From contig MHBK01000004.1 of NCBI GenBank assembly GCA_001804865.1, positions 1 to 64,000 on the forward strand: a stretch of 64,000 nucleotides of DNA. The letters run 5' to 3'. This stretch comes from Lentisphaerae bacterium GWF2_57_35 (GTDB taxonomy: Bacteria > Verrucomicrobiota > Kiritimatiellia > CAIQIC01 > GWF2-57-35). The translations under genes were made by a program, and so were the position numbers. The notes under the pieces are model-generated. The model saw only the letters and a list, made by a program, of their open reading frames with translations, had not been told where the DNA came from and ran no database searches. Of this stretch, positions 7,365 through 17,337 are shown one piece after another; position 1 is the stretch's first letter; every line of letters begins with the position of its first letter.

Positions 7365-9887
7365 TCAGGGCGCAAGATCGGTTCCGTACGTCATGTTGAC
7401 CGTGATGCCGTTGTTATGCACGAACGTGCCCGACCCTATGGCGCCGGTGATGGGCGTGGGGCCGGTTCCGGGTCCCACGAGATTGCCGGTCATATCGCCC
7501 TGCGTCAGGGTGCTCTGGTCGTAGGAATTTCCTCCATGATTCAGCGTGTAGGTGGTGGGGGTTCCTTGTAGATGGCCGTTCGGCGAAATCGGGGTGTTGT
7601 TGACGTGCAGGTTCAACGATTCGCTTCCGGCAATTCCCAGGTCGAATTGTCCGTTCCAATTAGGCGTCGCGCCGCCGCCAGGAATGTTGACATTAAGAAG
7701 GCACGTGCCGTTGATCTTGTTCTGCATGGTTCCGTCGGCAATCAGGGCGGAAGCGAAGCTCGATGCGGGGCTGGGCGTGTGCAACGAGTAGTTGGCCCCA
7801 CCCGCCGCCAAGGCCTGAAAAGCCGCTGCGCTGAGCGTATTGCCGGCGACGAATTCGCCGTGGACTTCTTCCGGCTGGGTCACGCCGCCGGACGTCACGT
7901 CCATGGTTCCGTCCCATTCGCCCCAGGTCCAATCCGTGCCGCTCGCGCGCGTTTGCGTCAGTCGTGGATCTCCTCCGAGCAGGTCATGCACGGCGCCGAA
8001 TTCGTTGCCGCTGACGTAAAAGCTCACCGCCGGATCGCCCACATGAATTTGATTGGCCGGCGAGGGCGCGGCGGGATTTTCGAAGACGTTCAGGTTTAGC
8101 GATACGGGATGAAGGGTTGTGTTATCCTTGTCGATTCGAACCACGTTTCGTCCTTCGTTGCCCAGGAAGGTATCCGACGAGGCGTCGGCGGAAGAGTACG
8201 AACGGACCGTGCCGCCCGCTGGGGCGGATACCGCCGCGGCATAGCCGTTGAAGGTCTCCACGCCGGTTTCCGCGGCGGACGAGGTATTGATGGGATCTTT
8301 GAACCCCGCCAAGGCCATGCCGTCGGGTTGGGGCGCGGAAGAATTCGGGTTATTGCCTTCCATGCCGACGCCTTGGGATTCCTGGCCGTAGAACCTCAAA
8401 CCCAACGCGGAGCCATAGACGATTTTGCCGTCGGGGGTTTTCACCACATAGGCGCCGGTCTTGGTGTTGACTTGCATTCGGCCCTGGTCAATGCCTAGGA
8501 ATGGCGACGAGACGCTGTCGGGATAGGTGGCCATGAGCACGTCGTAATTCACCACGCGATTGTCCGGCAGGCGCGAATTGGGAAAATTGGCGGCCGGCGT
8601 GCCCCAGTACATCAGTTGCTGGGGCAGCCTCAGGCGCACGAATTGCCCCAGGTTGTCGTTGTCGACCATGCCGCCGGTATTCGGATCGGTATGCGTGTCG
8701 ATCCCTTCATAAGCGGTCGTGCTGCCGAACCGGGCGATGGGGACGTTGCGAAGCGATAGGACCGGATAGTCGATGAAGTTGCCGGCGCCGTCGAATCTTC
8801 GGCCGATAAAATCGACGTCGGACAGCGTTGGACCGATGAATCCGGCGCCCGCGTGGAACACGGTCAATTCATCCAGGTTGAGCATCGTTCCGCCGCTGTA
8901 AACGGCGCTGATCCCGCCGCCGGTCAGGAGCGGAGGGACGGGCAAGGGGGCGGGGCGGGGGGTATCCGGATCGAGCGTTGGGCGTGGATCCGTGGAAGAA
9001 GAATCTTCCAATGGTGTAGCGGGACGGGCGATCACTTCATGTTCGGATAAAACGCGATCCTGAATCGCCAAGTCGTTCAAGATAGTATCGGGGCGAAAAG
9101 CTCTCTCATCGTTTGGATTGGGCTGTCGTGGCGGATCTCGAGCAGGTGGGGGTGTGAGAACGGGGGAAGGTGGGAGGGGTGCATTGGCCTGGTCGCCGGA
9201 GCGGTTCCCATGCGTCGAGCGGGCTTGCGGCTGCGTGGCGCCGCCGAGTCGCTGGAGCACGTCCGGAGTGAGTTCCAAGGTCTTCATGCGTCCGCCGTCC
9301 CAAATCTGGATCATAAGTCCCGACTCGGTAAAGTCCGTAAACCGGGAGCGAAGAATTCCACTCGAGGGATTTACCGGCGTGATGCGGATGCTGCGCCCTG
9401 AAGGGATGCGAATCAGGAAGACCGAGTCGTGTTCCGGCCCGATCTCGAAGCCCAGATCGCAGCCGCGAATTCCGATGGTAGAGCGTCCGGTTTTCACGGT
9501 GAACTTGTCGGGATTCAGATCGGTGGCCTTGCCGGTAATGATGCGCGCGATGCCGCGGATGATGCGGATGACGACGTTATTTTCGTCTTTTTTGTCGGGG
9601 TCGAAGACATATTCGTCAATCAGCACCTCGGAATTTTCGCCGACGGAAAACAGCGAATCGTCCTTGAACATGATCTGGACGCGCGCGCCGGTTTCCGTGC
9701 GAATGGAGTCCTTCATGAAAATCTCGGCTTTCAACTGGAGGACGCGGCTTTGGCCCTGGGCGTCGACGGCTTGGGCGGAGCCTTGCACCCCGATGACCGA
9801 ACCGACGGGAGTTGCGGCCTGGGAGGGAAGGATGAACACAACGGGGACTAGCAGGGAGAGAAACAGCCACGATAACAACATTTTCAT
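7365..9887 (-). CDS. FecR-domain exported protein with beta-rich C-terminal domain
   Basis: The 840-residue protein has a signal peptide ending near SQAA-TP and no lipobox. A FecR-type domain follows at residues 55-140 (IMFKDDSLFSVGENSEVLI, later TVKTGRSTIGIRG), then a Pro-rich linker (about 215-320) and a long beta-rich region. The last 160 residues (FDLGIAGSESLNLHVNN, then TGAIGSGTFVHNNG) have the Gly-rich strand pattern seen in C-terminal barrels of TbpB-like proteins, which SLAM proteins export. A SLAM-like gene lies 11 bp upstream, so this may be its cargo. The start at 9887 follows AAGAGGCGGC. The FecR domain is secure; the barrel reading is inference. Confidence 0.75.
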   Translation of the reverse strand: MKMLLSWLFLSLLVPVVFILPSQAATPVGSVIGVQGSAQAVDAQGQSRVLQLKAEIFMKDSIRTETGARVQIMFKDDSLFSVGENSEVLIDEYVFDPDKKDENNVVIRIIRGIARIITGKATDLNPDKFTVKTGRSTIGIRGCDLGFEIGPEHDSVFLIRIPSGRSIRITPVNPSSGILRSRFTDFTESGLMIQIWDGGRMKTLELTPDVLQRLGGATQPQARSTHGNRSGDQANAPLPPSPVLTPPPARDPPRQPNPNDERAFRPDTILNDLAIQDRVLSEHEVIARPATPLEDSSSTDPRPTLDPDTPRPAPLPVPPLLTGGGISAVYSGGTMLNLDELTVFHAGAGFIGPTLSDVDFIGRRFDGAGNFIDYPVLSLRNVPIARFGSTTAYEGIDTHTDPNTGGMVDNDNLGQFVRLRLPQQLMYWGTPAANFPNSRLPDNRVVNYDVLMATYPDSVSSPFLGIDQGRMQVNTKTGAYVVKTPDGKIVYGSALGLRFYGQESQGVGMEGNNPNSSAPQPDGMALAGFKDPINTSSAAETGVETFNGYAAAVSAPAGGTVRSYSSADASSDTFLGNEGRNVVRIDKDNTTLHPVSLNLNVFENPAAPSPANQIHVGDPAVSFYVSGNEFGAVHDLLGGDPRLTQTRASGTDWTWGEWDGTMDVTSGGVTQPEEVHGEFVAGNTLSAAAFQALAAGGANYSLHTPSPASSFASALIADGTMQNKINGTCLLNVNIPGGGATPNWNGQFDLGIAGSESLNLHVNNTPISPNGHLQGTPTTYTLNHGGNSYDQSTLTQGDMTGNLVGPGTGPTPITGAIGSGTFVHNNGITVNMTYGTDLAP

Positions 9888-9898
9888 AAGCCGCCTCT

Positions 9899-11206
9899 TT
9901 AGAAGTTTATAAATGTACTTAGAGTCGTCACGCTCCTGTCATATTCATATAACCCGAAATTCGAGTTGTTGTTAACGTATCGATAATTTAAATCCATGCC
10001 GTATCGGGCCTTAAATACGTACTGAGCGCCGATAACCCCCTGGAATTGCCGGTCGGTCCGCGGTTCGTCCTGAAAGTCGGGCAACAGCTTCTCGCGGTAA
10101 TGGGGCTCCAGGTATTGCGCAATGGCGTAGGCGGTGAGGCCGAAGGCGATCTTGTATTCGCCGTTGAGGGCGACTTCCCAGCCCGAATTGTCGTAGGCGG
10201 GCGATTCGACATCCTCATAAAAGCCGCCCAAGGTCAGGGACAAACTGTGGCGTTCGCGGCCAAAAAGATATTTCAGGGTCTGGTTGAATCGCAGATAAGG
10301 GCCGTCGCGGTCGCCGCCCTCTCGATAGATCCGGTGTTCGGCCATGCCTCGCGAGATATGCTGCCAGGAGGCTGACGGCGCATAGAGGAACAAAGGCTCC
10401 ACGCCGTAAATGGTCAGAAGAGAGTCATGCCCAAATTCCAGGTAGTCGCATTTGACGGGCAGATCCAGGTAGGTTTGCGTTCCTGCGCGCGCCAGCCCCG
10501 CTTTGGCTCGGTAAAACCCGACGTCCTGATCGGAGGCGCCATCGAGGAAATTCTGATAGCCCGACAATTCCGCGATGCCCATCCAAGACTGCTTGCGGCC
10601 AAAATCGTAGATGCCCCGGACGTTTCCGCTGAAGGCGGCGCCGGCCGCCGAAACCGGCAGGGAGCTGGTTGCCACCTGCAAGGGGCCGATCGCCGTATCG
10701 ATAAGGAAATCCGACGGCCCGTAGTTGACGTTGTCGTCATAAAAGCCGCCCACCCCGATTTGCCCGCTGAGCGCCCATTTTTTCTGCATGCGCTGAAGGG
10801 TCCGCATGTAGACCTCGACATTTTCTTGGACCCGCACGGGCGGATGAGCTTCGAGGACTTTCTGAAATTCCGCCTGGGCCTGTTCGTAGAGGCCCATGTC
10901 GGCGTAGGTGCGCGCCAGTTCCAGGCGCGCCCGCTGATGGTCCGGCTCGACCATCAGAATACGTTCGAAGGCAAAGGCCGCGTGAGAGAGCTTGCCTTTT
11001 TTTACTGCGGCCATGCCCAGAGCAAAGTTGGCATCGATGCTGTCGGGTTTTTTCTTGAACTGCTCGGAGAAGATGTCGAAGGCGCGGTCGTATTGGCCTG
11101 CTTGGTAGGCTTGCCAGCCCTCTTGCATCGCGTCGGTCTCCCCGGCCCGTAATGAGGCCGGCAGGATCGACAGAAGAAGTAATGCTATGAAAGCTCCTTT
11201 ATTCAT
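9899..11206 (-). CDS. SLAM-like protein: TPR domain plus outer-membrane beta-barrel
   Basis: The 435-residue protein has a signal peptide (MNKGAFIALLLLSILPASLRA), TPR repeats at about 25-135 (EGWQAYQAGQYDRAFDIFSE, ALGMAAVKKGKLSHAAFAFE) and a beta-barrel of about 290 residues ending in Phe (TLSTFINF). The junction reads LSGQIGVGGFYDDNVNYGP. This layout and the YDDNVN stretch match surface lipoprotein assembly modifiers (SLAM, PF04575-type barrel), which move cargo proteins to the cell surface. ATG 11206 was preferred over an upstream TTG at 11251 because it gives a clean signal peptide. It is followed 11 bp later by the FecR-domain gene. A generic TPR-barrel exporter is the main alternative. 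Confidence 0.7.
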   Translation of the reverse strand: MNKGAFIALLLLSILPASLRAGETDAMQEGWQAYQAGQYDRAFDIFSEQFKKKPDSIDANFALGMAAVKKGKLSHAAFAFERILMVEPDHQRARLELARTYADMGLYEQAQAEFQKVLEAHPPVRVQENVEVYMRTLQRMQKKWALSGQIGVGGFYDDNVNYGPSDFLIDTAIGPLQVATSSLPVSAAGAAFSGNVRGIYDFGRKQSWMGIAELSGYQNFLDGASDQDVGFYRAKAGLARAGTQTYLDLPVKCDYLEFGHDSLLTIYGVEPLFLYAPSASWQHISRGMAEHRIYREGGDRDGPYLRFNQTLKYLFGRERHSLSLTLGGFYEDVESPAYDNSGWEVALNGEYKIAFGLTAYAIAQYLEPHYREKLLPDFQDEPRTDRQFQGVIGAQYVFKARYGMDLNYRYVNNNSNFGLYEYDRSVTTLSTFINF

Positions 11207-11258
11207 GGCGAAAGCTGGTGACTTTATAAGCGAGGGGCGGCCGGGAATCAATGACTAA

Positions 11259-14200
11259 TCATTTTGATTCCGCGATAGGCAAACGGACAAAGAAGGTCGT
11301 GCCCCGGCCCACTTCCGTTTCGAAACGGATGGTCCCTCCATGTTTCTTGACGATCGTGTTGAAGGAAATGGTCAGTCCCTGTCCCGTGCCTTTTCCCACG
11401 CTTTTCGTGGTGAAAAATGGGTCAAAAATGCGTTTGCGATGCTTCTCTGCAATGCCCGCTCCCGTGTCGGTCACGCGAATTTCAACGCAATCGGCGTCCG
11501 TTTTTGTGCTTACGGTTATCAATCCTTTCCCTTTAGAGACGCCGTCGGTTTTCTCTTCGATCGCATGAGCTGCGTTGACGATCAGGTTGAGGATGACTTG
11601 ATTGATATCGCCGGCAATACAATTCACCAGGGGAAGTTGGGTATCCAGGTCAAGTTGGAGATCGGCGACATACTTCCATTCGTTGCGCGCAACGGTGGCC
11701 GTTGTTTCGATGGCCCGGTTGATGCTGATCGCCGTCTTCTCCGCGCCGCCGGGATGCGAAAATTCCTTCATGGCGCGAACGATGTTGGAGATGCGCTGTA
11801 TCCCTTCCAGCGATTGCTCGAACGCCTTGGGAATCTCCGTCCGGAGATACGGAAAATCCGCGGCCGCGCAGGCATTTTCCATTTCTGCCCGCCGAGCATC
11901 GTCCTCCGGCCTCCCCGGAACCGGCGCCTGGATCTTTTCATAGGATTCGATCAATTGGAGCAAGCTGGCGAAGGAGTCCTTCAGAAAGCGCGTATTATCG
12001 CCAACAAACTGCGTAGGAGTATTGATTTCGTGCGCAATGCCTGCCGCCAAATGGCCCACGGATTCCAGCTTCTGCGAGTGCAACAACTGATTGACGGCCT
12101 GTTTCTGTTCCGTGATGTCGCGGTCCGAGCCTCGATATCCCCGAAGCTGGTTGTTTGCGCCGAGAATCGGCATGGCATTGGTCAACACGTGCAGAATGCG
12201 CCCGTCCTTGGTTTCCACGTCAGTGGGAAGATCGGTGAAGCATTCGTTCTTTTTAAATGCCTCAAAGAATTCTTCGCGGAATTGTTCGCGGCCTTCAGCC
12301 GGGTGAAGGTCATAGAAATGCAGGCGGCCGACAATTTCTTCATCCCGATAACCCAGCATGGAATTGCACGCGTGGCTGACGTAGGTAAAGAGCCCTTCGG
12401 CGTCGACTTCCCAGATCATCTCCCGGCTTTGTTCGGCGATTTGGTCGAAACGCTCCCGGCTTATTCGGAGTTCATCCTGGATCCGGTACTCTTCGGATAC
12501 ATCGCGAAAAACCAAGACCACGCCGATGATGCGGCCTTCTGCCGATAAGATGGGCGCGGCGCTATCCGAGATCTGGCGTTTGGTTCCATCCCTCGAGATC
12601 AGCACGGTATGGTTGGCCAGGCCCACAATGCGCCCTTCGCGCAGAACTCGATCGACGGGATTCGTGCACTGAATTTCCGTCTGGGCGTTAATAATGTGGA
12701 GCACGTCCTGAATGGGACGCCCCTGGGCCTCGAGTCCGTTCCAGCCGGTGAGCGTTTCCGCGATGGTATTCAAACTGAGCACCTGGCCTTGGGCGTCGGT
12801 GCTGATCACGCCGTCGCCGATGGAGCGCAAGGTTGCCGTCAGGCGTTCTTCGCTCTCGAAACGGGCCTGGGTTTCAAGTTCCCGTGTCGCCACGGCAACG
12901 GCCAAGTCTCGTTCGACGCGTCCAATGACGACCGATATGCCCATGAGAAGCAGGCACCCCAGCCCTGCGGTGCAGGATAACACGATCAGCAAGGTCCAGT
13001 GCCATGTGGTCTCTTGTTTTGTGATGTCTCGTAGAATAATCAAGTTGGCGACATAGGCGTCGGCTATGTCTCTTACCTGGATAACGCCGCACGACCACAC
13101 ATGGCCGTTGGCCTTGAGCCGAAAAACCTGGCTCCCGTTTTTGGCCGCGTTCTGCCGGAGCAAGACGTCCAATTGCGAAGGAACGTCCGTGATCGTCTGG
13201 TTGAGCACCAGGTAATTCGGAAAAGCGTCCCAACTTCCCGACACCAATCCTGCGGTTCGTCCCGCCTCGAAAGCCTTCCGGGAAGTGGCTTCCTTGTTCA
13301 GCATCGTGATGACCTCGACGCCCAGAAGATTATGAACCGATTTTTCGATGGCCTTGAATTCCATGCCCAATTCCAGGAAGCCGACGATCGTACTCTTGAT
13401 TTTCCATGGCCAGATGTATCGCAAGGTGAACGTGCCGAGAGAGCCCACTTCGATACCCCAAGTGTCGTGGCCGACGCGCACGGCTTCCCGCAACGAAAAG
13501 CGAGTGATGACATCCCCAAATCTTGTCGGATGGTGCGCGCGAAGAAAGCAACTCCGATCGGGATTGATGAAGTAGAAATGGGTGATGCTGGAAGCCTCCC
13601 TGAAATAGGGATACAGCTCCTGGGCGCTTTTCAGCAAGGCCGGACGGTCCTTTGCCGAAAAAGCGGCCATTAAGTCTGGGTTTCGTACGGCGATGTCCAT
13701 ATTTTCGCGCAGGAGAGCTAGATTCAGATCGACCAGGAGATTCCAACTGCTTTCGGCTTGAAGAGCGTAGATGCGCGTTTTCTCGGTTTCGTCGTCCGTC
13801 ATGTCTTTCTGGAACCAGCCCAAAAAGGACAGGGCGGACAGCAATAGGGCGAGCGCCACGGGACCCATAATGCGCCAGCGAATGCGGATGGCCTTTTTCA
13901 AGGCCGGGATATCCTGGTCTTTCAGCAAAGACTGGAAATAGTTGAGCCGTTGCTCGCGAACAGCCATCAACCCGGCCAGCAAGAGCGCGATCAGCAGTCC
14001 GACGCCCAAAACGAACCAACAGGTCGAAAGGGGATGCATAGCCATAAAATCCGGTTCCGACCGGCAAAGCACGGCCCAATTTCGGCCTCCGAACGAAAAG
14101 TGGCGCTCAAAAGACAGCGGGTCGGCAGAGCGGATCGTATCCTGGGTATTTTGTTCTTGGGGTGAGGTCGTGATGTCTCGGAATTCCAACGTCATTTTAG

Positions 14201-14984
14201 ATCGATTGGCGAGAGGAATGACGGACTTTAAAAGGGAGGGCATTCGAAAGGTAGCCAGGATAAAGCCTTCCAGGTTGTTCCGGCGTTCCTCCAGGGCGCC
14301 CGTTGCGGAGCCTCGGCGATACGCCGGTTGAAGGATAAAGAAACTTTGCAGGTCGCTGCCGGTGTTTCCGGACGGCTGCGCCGGCGTCACTACGGTGCGG
14401 TTCTGATCGCGAGCCTGCTCGAAAGATGCCCATAATGCGGGCGACGCAGAAAAGGCCAGGTCAAGACCGGCTAAGGCTTCGTTTCCCCTGTACGGCTCCA
14501 GATAGTAGACCGGAAAATACTCCGGGCGGTTGCCGGCCTGAACCGGCTCTCCGTCGGTCCCCTTCTCCGTGATGTGGAACCCGGTCCAGCCCTCTTTTCG
14601 GGCTTCCGCCTCGTAACGTTCCCGCTCCTCTCCTCGCACGCGAGGAATCCATGCGAGATTGTGAATCTCCTTTCGCTTGGCCGGAAGAGATTTTGTGAAA
14701 TCGTGGAATTCGTCGCGACTCACATGGACGCTGCTGTCGAACAAGCGATGAATTGAATCGACTTCGGCCGAAAGGGAGTGCAGGTGATCGGCTATCGAAT
14801 CGGCGATGGGTTGGGCTAACTCTTCAAAAGCCAACTGGCGTCGGTCGATTTCGTTGTGCTGTACGATTTGGAAGGCAATAAGCGATAAGGCTATCCCTCC
14901 CGCCAAAACGATGGTCGCAGCCAAAGACCGATCTCGTCTTGTTGTTTCCGTTTCGGCCATGACGGGTGTTCTAGTCTGTTTCAA
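11259..14984 (-). CDS. Hybrid-sensor histidine kinase: CHASE1, second extracytoplasmic sensor, two PAS
   Basis: The 1241-residue kinase has, in order: a membrane segment (about 22-42), a CHASE1 sensor (about 70-300), a membrane segment (about 325-345), two further helices near 375-395, a second periplasmic Cache-like sensor (about 410-660), a membrane segment (about 672-695), a PAS domain (about 715-830), a second PAS with PAC (about 840-960), a HisKA-like helix (LAAGIAHEINTPTQF, His as phosphoacceptor) and a HATPase domain (NLIVNAAHAIEE, DTGAGI, GTGQGL). No receiver domain is fused or adjacent, so the partner regulator is elsewhere. The gene is the first of the minus-strand operon. TTG 14984 is given; ATG 14960 is an alternative, and neither has a strong ribosome-binding site. 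Confidence 0.88.
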   Translation of the reverse strand: MKQTRTPVMAETETTRRDRSLAATIVLAGGIALSLIAFQIVQHNEIDRRQLAFEELAQPIADSIADHLHSLSAEVDSIHRLFDSSVHVSRDEFHDFTKSLPAKRKEIHNLAWIPRVRGEERERYEAEARKEGWTGFHITEKGTDGEPVQAGNRPEYFPVYYLEPYRGNEALAGLDLAFSASPALWASFEQARDQNRTVVTPAQPSGNTGSDLQSFFILQPAYRRGSATGALEERRNNLEGFILATFRMPSLLKSVIPLANRSKMTLEFRDITTSPQEQNTQDTIRSADPLSFERHFSFGGRNWAVLCRSEPDFMAMHPLSTCWFVLGVGLLIALLLAGLMAVREQRLNYFQSLLKDQDIPALKKAIRIRWRIMGPVALALLLSALSFLGWFQKDMTDDETEKTRIYALQAESSWNLLVDLNLALLRENMDIAVRNPDLMAAFSAKDRPALLKSAQELYPYFREASSITHFYFINPDRSCFLRAHHPTRFGDVITRFSLREAVRVGHDTWGIEVGSLGTFTLRYIWPWKIKSTIVGFLELGMEFKAIEKSVHNLLGVEVITMLNKEATSRKAFEAGRTAGLVSGSWDAFPNYLVLNQTITDVPSQLDVLLRQNAAKNGSQVFRLKANGHVWSCGVIQVRDIADAYVANLIILRDITKQETTWHWTLLIVLSCTAGLGCLLLMGISVVIGRVERDLAVAVATRELETQARFESEERLTATLRSIGDGVISTDAQGQVLSLNTIAETLTGWNGLEAQGRPIQDVLHIINAQTEIQCTNPVDRVLREGRIVGLANHTVLISRDGTKRQISDSAAPILSAEGRIIGVVLVFRDVSEEYRIQDELRISRERFDQIAEQSREMIWEVDAEGLFTYVSHACNSMLGYRDEEIVGRLHFYDLHPAEGREQFREEFFEAFKKNECFTDLPTDVETKDGRILHVLTNAMPILGANNQLRGYRGSDRDITEQKQAVNQLLHSQKLESVGHLAAGIAHEINTPTQFVGDNTRFLKDSFASLLQLIESYEKIQAPVPGRPEDDARRAEMENACAAADFPYLRTEIPKAFEQSLEGIQRISNIVRAMKEFSHPGGAEKTAISINRAIETTATVARNEWKYVADLQLDLDTQLPLVNCIAGDINQVILNLIVNAAHAIEEKTDGVSKGKGLITVSTKTDADCVEIRVTDTGAGIAEKHRKRIFDPFFTTKSVGKGTGQGLTISFNTIVKKHGGTIRFETEVGRGTTFFVRLPIAESK

Positions 14985-15186
14985 TCTTATGCAACTCTCG
15001 CTATTCTTGTGTCATTGCGCTGTTTTGAGGCGGCGATTGTTTATATGTTACCCCGCATGAAATATTCCGTATGGCTCAAATTGCCGTCAAATGTTCCGAT
15101 GTCTTCTTGGGGGAGAACCAATCGCGAATTGACGAAAACCCGGGCCGGTGGAAAGATGCAGACATTCTCGGGCTTTGGAACTGGAT

Positions 15187-17130
15187 ATGATTGAATTCCA
15201 AAATATCAGCAAGCGATATGGCGCGCAGGAAGTTCTGACCGACGTTTCCTTTCGAATCAATCCCGGGGAACGGGTGGGGATCGTGGGTCCCAACGGCGCG
15301 GGCAAGAGTACGCTCTTCGGACTGATCACCAACGACCTGTCGCCGGATCACGGCGACGTTATCCTGCCGCGGGATGTGCGGCTCGGTTATTTGCGCCAGC
15401 AGTTGGGCGAATTCGACGAGGGGCAGAGTTTGCTGGAATATACCGAGCATGCCATGCCCATGCTGAAGGAAATCCAGCGGGAGATGGAGTCGATCGAGCA
15501 CCGGCTGCATCAGCCGGACGAACCTGACCGGCCGGCCGATTTGCGCCGCCTGGGGGAACTCCAGACGAAGTTCGAGCACATCGGCGGGTATGAAATCCGC
15601 AATCGGGCGGAGGCGGCTTTGTGCGGGCTTGGCTTTTCCGCGGAAAGCCTGTCGGCGCCCTTCAGCTCGTTCAGCGGCGGGTGGCAGATGCGCGCCGAAC
15701 TGGCCCGTACGCTGGTGGCTCAGCCGGATACGCTGCTGCTCGACGAGCCCTCCAACTATCTCGATTTGCCTGCCGTGGAGTGGTTGCAACGCTATTTGAA
15801 AGCGTTTTCAGGCACCTTGATGTTGATTTCGCACGATCGCTATCTGCTGAATACGCTGACCTCCCGCACCATTGAAATCAACGGGGCGAGAGCGACCAGT
15901 TATTCGGGGAACTACACGTATTACGCGGAGCAAAGAGTGCTTCGTGAAGAACAACGCCTGGCCGAGCAGAAGAATCAGGACCGCAAGCGCGAGCAGGTGG
16001 AGCGCTTCATCGAGCGGTTCCGCGCCAAGAACACCAAAGCCGCGCAGGTGCAGAGCCGAATAAAGATGCTGGAGAAGATGGAGGACGTGCAGGTTCCCAT
16101 CAGGATCGTACGCCGGGGCCGGATACGCCTGGCCGCGCCGCCGCATTGCGGGAACGAAGTATTGCGGTTGGAAGACGCCGGGCTGACGTACGACGGCGCC
16201 CGCTGGGTTTTGCGGAATGTGAATTTGAGCGTTTCCCGCGGCGAAAAGATTGCGCTGGCCGGCCTCAATGGATTAGGCAAGACCACCTTGTTGCGAATGA
16301 TGGCCGGGCAGATTCCTCTCAGCGAAGGCGCGCGAGTGCTGGGGCATAAGGTCGTGGTGGGCTATCAGGCGCAGGAGTCGTCCGAAACGATGCGGCCCGA
16401 CGATACGGTCCTGGTCGCCGTCCGGCAGATGGCGCCGCATGTCCCCGAACGCGATGTGCGCACCCTGCTGGGCAGCTTCGGCTTTTCGGGAGAAGCCGTG
16501 GATAAAAAGGTGGCCGTGCTGAGCGGCGGCGAAAAAATTCGGCTGGCCTTTGCGCGGCTGCTGATCGAGCCGCCGAATTTTCTGCTGCTGGACGAGCCGA
16601 CCACCCATCTGGATATCGATGCGCGGGAGGCCCTGGAAGATGCGCTCAGCGGCTACGAGGGCACCCTGTGTTTCGTCAGCCACGATGTGGAATTTGTGCG
16701 ACACGTGGCGACCTCCATCATCGCCATGACGCCGCCCGGCGTCACCCGCTATGCGGGCGGTTACGACTATTATCGCGAAAAGATCGCGCAGGCCGCCCAG
16801 CCGGTCTCCCAGGTGGCCGCCAAAACCGACGGCATCGACCGCAAAGCCGAAAAACGCGAGCGCGCCATGAAAACCCAGGCCGACTCGAAAGCCCGCCGCA
16901 TTCTGGAAAAAACGATCAAGCAAGCCGAGGAGAGGATTGCAACACTGGAAACCGAACAGGCGGCCTTGCTCGAGAAAATTTCCAGTCCCGACGGCAAAAC
17001 CGATTTCGCCGGCATCAACCAGCGCTTAGCGCAGATTCAGCAGGAAATGAATCTTAACACGGAGGCGTGGGAGAAGGCTTCGTTGGAGTTGGAGGAGCTG
17101 ATTCAGGCCCGGCAGGGGACGGCGGAGTAA
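15187..17130 (+). CDS. ABC-F family ATPase (EttA/Uup/YheS-like)
   Basis: This is a soluble protein with two ABC ATPase domains and no membrane segments. Domain 1 has GPNGAGKS, a SSFSGGWQMR signature and LLLDEPSNYLDL. Domain 2 has GLNGLGKTT, VLSGGEKIRLAFA and LLLDEPTTHLDI. The linker is rich in Arg, Lys and Glu (RKREQVERFIERFRAKNTKA), as in ABC-F proteins that act on the ribosomal E site. A coiled-coil C-terminus (about 560-645) resembles the Uup/YheS tail. ABC-F members relieve stalled translation or protect ribosomes. The ATG at 15187 starts the domain (MIEFQNISKRYG). The gene is divergent from the histidine kinase and has no obvious operon partner. Confidence 0.92.
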   Translation: MIEFQNISKRYGAQEVLTDVSFRINPGERVGIVGPNGAGKSTLFGLITNDLSPDHGDVILPRDVRLGYLRQQLGEFDEGQSLLEYTEHAMPMLKEIQREMESIEHRLHQPDEPDRPADLRRLGELQTKFEHIGGYEIRNRAEAALCGLGFSAESLSAPFSSFSGGWQMRAELARTLVAQPDTLLLDEPSNYLDLPAVEWLQRYLKAFSGTLMLISHDRYLLNTLTSRTIEINGARATSYSGNYTYYAEQRVLREEQRLAEQKNQDRKREQVERFIERFRAKNTKAAQVQSRIKMLEKMEDVQVPIRIVRRGRIRLAAPPHCGNEVLRLEDAGLTYDGARWVLRNVNLSVSRGEKIALAGLNGLGKTTLLRMMAGQIPLSEGARVLGHKVVVGYQAQESSETMRPDDTVLVAVRQMAPHVPERDVRTLLGSFGFSGEAVDKKVAVLSGGEKIRLAFARLLIEPPNFLLLDEPTTHLDIDAREALEDALSGYEGTLCFVSHDVEFVRHVATSIIAMTPPGVTRYAGGYDYYREKIAQAAQPVSQVAAKTDGIDRKAEKRERAMKTQADSKARRILEKTIKQAEERIATLETEQAALLEKISSPDGKTDFAGINQRLAQIQQEMNLNTEAWEKASLELEELIQARQGTAE

Positions 17131-17134
17131 AGAA

Positions 17135-17302
17135 GCCCGTCTTCGCCCGCCTGCGCATCGCTACGCGAAGCGTTGCGGGCAGGGAGAAGTCGGGCCACCT
17201 AAGAGGAGACGACGTGATGTTTCTTCAGGTGGGCCGCGTTCTCCGTAACGCGGCTTCCGGAACCGAAGAGCCCGTCTTCGGAGAAGCCGGGCCACCTAAG
17301 AG
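17135..17302. repeat. 168-bp REP-like repeat, left of the RAYT gene
   Basis: This block starts GCCCGTCTTCGCCCGCCTGC and ends GGGCCACCTAAGAG. It contains nested inverted repeats (GCCCGC/GCGGGC, and the arms of CGCTACGCGAAGCG). It is repeated at 17851-18018 with the same length and, by eye, only two base differences. A partial third unit (TTTCTTCAGGTGGG) follows it at 17304. The pair frames a REP-associated transposase gene, the layout expected of a RAYT and its REP family. Confidence 0.85.
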
Positions 17303-17337
17303 GGTTTCTTCAGGTGGGCTGGGGAATCAAGCAGGAT

